Positions 61,509 to 64,000 of a stretch of 64,000 nt of DNA are shown here, piece after piece. A model generated the notes under the pieces. The model was not told the DNA's origin. It searched no databases and saw nothing but the letters and a program-made list of their open reading frames with translations. Origin of the DNA: Eutypa lata (lineage: Eukaryota; Ascomycota; Sordariomycetes; Xylariales; Diatrypaceae); NCBI GenBank assembly GCA_022661535.1, contig JAKULF010000005.1:310001-374000 (forward strand). Direction: 5' to 3'. The first letter of the stretch is position 1. Every line of letters starts with the position of its first letter. A program made the position numbers and the translations under genes.

Positions 61509-62365
61509 GGTGTATATGATGTTATATAATCTGGTGCGGTCGTTGTATAATGGAGCTGTCAAGGAAGGTGTGATGCTATTTACTCCTCCAAGGCTGGTTT
61601 TTAAAACTCCTACCCCTTACTTCTTAATGCCAAGTGGCAGCCAGGCCGTTACAAGGCTGGCGTCCTGCTCCCGACCTACCTTACCTACTTACCTAGTACT
61701 CAATGATAACTACAGACTTATTATTACTTGCTTTCATTTTAACGAAAAAAGTATAGCTTAAGTTAAACGAAAGATTTTTACGTTATTATTATAATAATTA
61801 ATTTTAATTTTAATATTTCGGACCAAGCAAGCAAGCAAGCAAGCAAGCAAACAGGCAAGTAAAGCAAGCAGTTGAAGACCAAAACAAATGGAGTAGTGAT
61901 AGCCGCATCGTAAAAGTAGCCTTTACTTTAGGCGTTGTTGCACCAGGGACGCTTGCTTGTCAGAATGGAAGAGAAGATCATTTTGGAGATATAGTATAGA
62001 AATTCATTAGAAATACCGGGTCACTTGTCCTTCTGGCTGCAAAGCGTGATTTCATCTGTTTAGTAATCTGTAGGAAGTGTGTGGGGATTCAGGATGGTTT
62101 TTGTAGGTCGAAACCAAGTACTCGAGAATGGGTGCTGCACAGTCAGTCCGAGGGAGATGGTTAGGTATGTAGAGTTCCTTATCCGGGTCTCAGCACCTTA
62201 GACTATAAATATATTCATCTATATGCATGCGACTTAACTATCTACTCGGTTCCTAGAGATAACAACATTAACCCAAATGCCATTCCCTGGTAGAAGTAAG
62301 AATGTCGCTGATAAGTAGGCTAGGTTAGGGTTCGTAGTAACCACCCACCCACCCATTCCTTTTTT
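61509..62365. other. Intergenic with AT-rich patch and microsatellite
   Basis: There is an AT-rich, RIP-like patch at about 61735-61818, then an AAGC array at about 61824-61859 ending in CAGGCAAG. No gene is seen. The left boundary of the broken beta-glucosidase lies near 62366-62400. Confidence 0.55.
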
Positions 62366-63449
62366 TCAACCCATGGTTAACCATCTGTTTAATTTTGTTA
62401 GCAAATGAAGCATCTTGTCCGCGGCAACTTGACGGATGAGACAGCGATTTGCTTCCGTGTTAGCGGCCTCAGGGTCGTAGGGGGACTCAAGTTTCGCGAC
62501 TTCCTGGAAAAGCTCCAGAATATTTCGCACCGATATGTCAATCGCTGCATGGGACACCTTGCGGCTCTGAACAGCCTAAGACAAGGCCTTGCCTCTCCAC
62601 GCGCTGGGACCGGGCATCTCTAGATCCATACCAACATTAATAGCTTCCGAAGTGCTATATGTGCCCCACCAATCACTCACGACCAAGCCGTCGAAACCCC
62701 ACTCCTCTCGAAGGATCTTCTTCAGGAATAGGGGGTCTTCGCTTACATGGAGGCCATTCACTTGGTGGTATGCTCTCATGATAGACCAGGGGTCAGATCT
62801 AGCAAAAGCGACGAGTTCACGAAGAGTTCGTTCAGTCATGCAGATGTTGTCTTCGATAGAATCGCGCGACTGATCATGCGCCGCATAGTGCTTAACACAA
62901 GCAGCGACTCCGTGACCTTGTAGGCCGTTGACGAAGCTAGCACCAAGAACACCGCTGAGGATCGGGTCTTCACCGTCAGCTTCGAAGCCACGGCCGATGA
63001 GAGGGGAGCGCTGGATGCAAATGGTAGGAGCAAGTACAATGTGTACATGCTTAGCTCGAGCCTCTTCACCTAGGAGACCTCCCATCCTGCCCAATAACTC
63101 CTCATCGAAGGTCGCACCCATTCCCGTAGCGCAGGGGAGGAGGCAGCTCGGGTTCTAAACCGTTACCAGTCTCTATCCTTATCTTCAAACCTTCTTACTG
63201 AGGCTGTCATTAGAACTTACGGACTTGAAAGATCTGAAGCCTCGGAGACCATGGGGACCATCTGATGTCTATCAGTTCTGTTCAGATCCGTTCATAAGAC
63301 AGGGTCAGGAAGATTACCATCAACGCAGGAATGCCGAGTCGTTTCAGACCAGTCATGGCAGATGAGCCCGCTCCAGTCAGAAGGCTAACCTTCTCTTCCA
63401 GATCCATCTAGGCGATGGTTTTATTAATATCGCTCTCGGGCGTGAACAT
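62366..63449 (-). pseudogene. Broken GH3 beta-glucosidase
   Basis: Three exons (63449-63318, 63268-63221, 63154-62366) restore the N-terminal half of a GH3 beta-glucosidase. Seen are LEEKVSLLTGAG, LGIPALMTSDGPHGLRG, SCLLPCATGMGATFDEELLG, GEEARAKHVHIVLAPT, QRSPLIGRGFE, CVKHYAAHDQ, MTERTLREL, VNGLHVSEDP and GFDGLVVSDWWGTYSTSEAI with the nucleophile Asp. Two in-frame TAG codons interrupt it, at 63410-63408 and 62578-62576. Each could come from CAG by one C-to-T change, the direction RIP causes. Homology ends shortly after RQVAAD, so the C-terminal sandwich and FnIII domains are lost. A small deletion follows MTERTLREL relative to the family. It is not expected to encode an active enzyme. Confidence 0.85.
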
Positions 63450-64000
63450 GGCCGTGGTTGAATGTAAAGGGTTGGCACTTTAGCATTAATGAGGAGGTTG
63501 ACTGTCTTGTAAAAGCCTGAGGCTTCAGGTTTTGTTGTATGGCAGAATGTTACTATCTTGAAAACACATCTCCCATTTATATTCAGGAGCCGATAAACAT
63601 ATACTTTATAGCACAATCGTCGTAGCATTGGCGCCCCATTCTTTCCAACGCTAAGAATTCTTCACGAAGGTTGCCTGTATTGTCTCACCACGCAGTGAGG
63701 CGATAATGCAACTTTACTCCGACGCTCCTTTGTCTCTCATGGAGTAAATGACGTTGTGGGGCCGTAGAAAATTAAGACGTCTAAGTGGGTTGGGTACTGT
63801 ACGTAGATGAATCCCCGTGGAGAACAGTGTCTATGCCAACGCCGGCGCCGATATCTGAAGAGGATTTTAGATCATCATTTTATCATAGCCATCATGAACT
63901 ACTATCAATCCTTTTCTATATCCTAAACTTCTATATTTAGAGTCGAAGCTTGCCAAATCTACTAGAATAAACTACGGCGATGGATAGGGGGAAACGACCC
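63450..64000. other. Intergenic at the window edge
   Basis: This is upstream of the GH3 relic. No coding region is recognised and no repeat is seen. Confidence 0.5.

Overview
The window looks like nuclear DNA of a filamentous ascomycete (Pezizomycotina). Genes are spread on both strands and broken by short GT-AG introns. The families are typical of these fungi: a Zn2Cys6 regulator, an RTA1-like protein, a fungal-rhodopsin membrane protein, a GMC oxidoreductase, F-box and ankyrin proteins. Very AT-rich tracts almost free of CpA/TpG carry the signature of repeat-induced point mutation (RIP). I cannot name the species; a Sordariomycete-like fungus is an inference only. Coordinates of spliced genes come from manual splicing; reading frames close in every complete model given.

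Layout. 1-8640 is a RIP-destroyed, gene-free repeat island. 8.6-13.4 kb is sparse: one GPI-anchored Ser/Thr-rich protein and an isolated Ty1/copia RNase H fragment. 13.4-32 kb holds a rhodopsin-domain membrane protein, a GMC oxidoreductase, an unknown ORF, a secreted isochorismatase-like hydrolase, a sugar transporter, an F-box-like protein and a 17-exon allantoate-permease-type MFS transporter. 32-44 kb holds an ankyrin protein, a RIPed TIR transposon, an unknown secreted protein, a kinase-like protein, an F-box protein and a single-pass membrane protein with a PAN/Apple-like ectodomain.

44.8-63.5 kb is the most interesting part. It contains an HMT1-type half ABC transporter, an RTA1-family protein and a Zn2Cys6 regulator. 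Next comes a divergently transcribed pair of methionine aminopeptidases, type 2 and type 1, sharing a 332-bp promoter. A short-chain dehydrogenase, a UDP-glycosyltransferase, a second TIR transposon of the same family as the first, another short-chain dehydrogenase and a broken GH3 beta-glucosidase follow. In Aspergillus fumigatus, a type I/type II MetAP pair lies in the fumagillin cluster as presumed self-resistance. The pair here, with active-site-adjacent substitutions but intact metal ligands, therefore suggests a resistance module for a MetAP-directed compound. No terpene cyclase, PKS, NRPS or P450 is visible in the window, so the compound and its core enzyme are unknown.

A 25-bp element with the palindromic core CTCGGACCGAG lies upstream of both the RTA1 gene and the Zn2Cys6 gene. 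This suggests an autoregulated regulator-effector unit.
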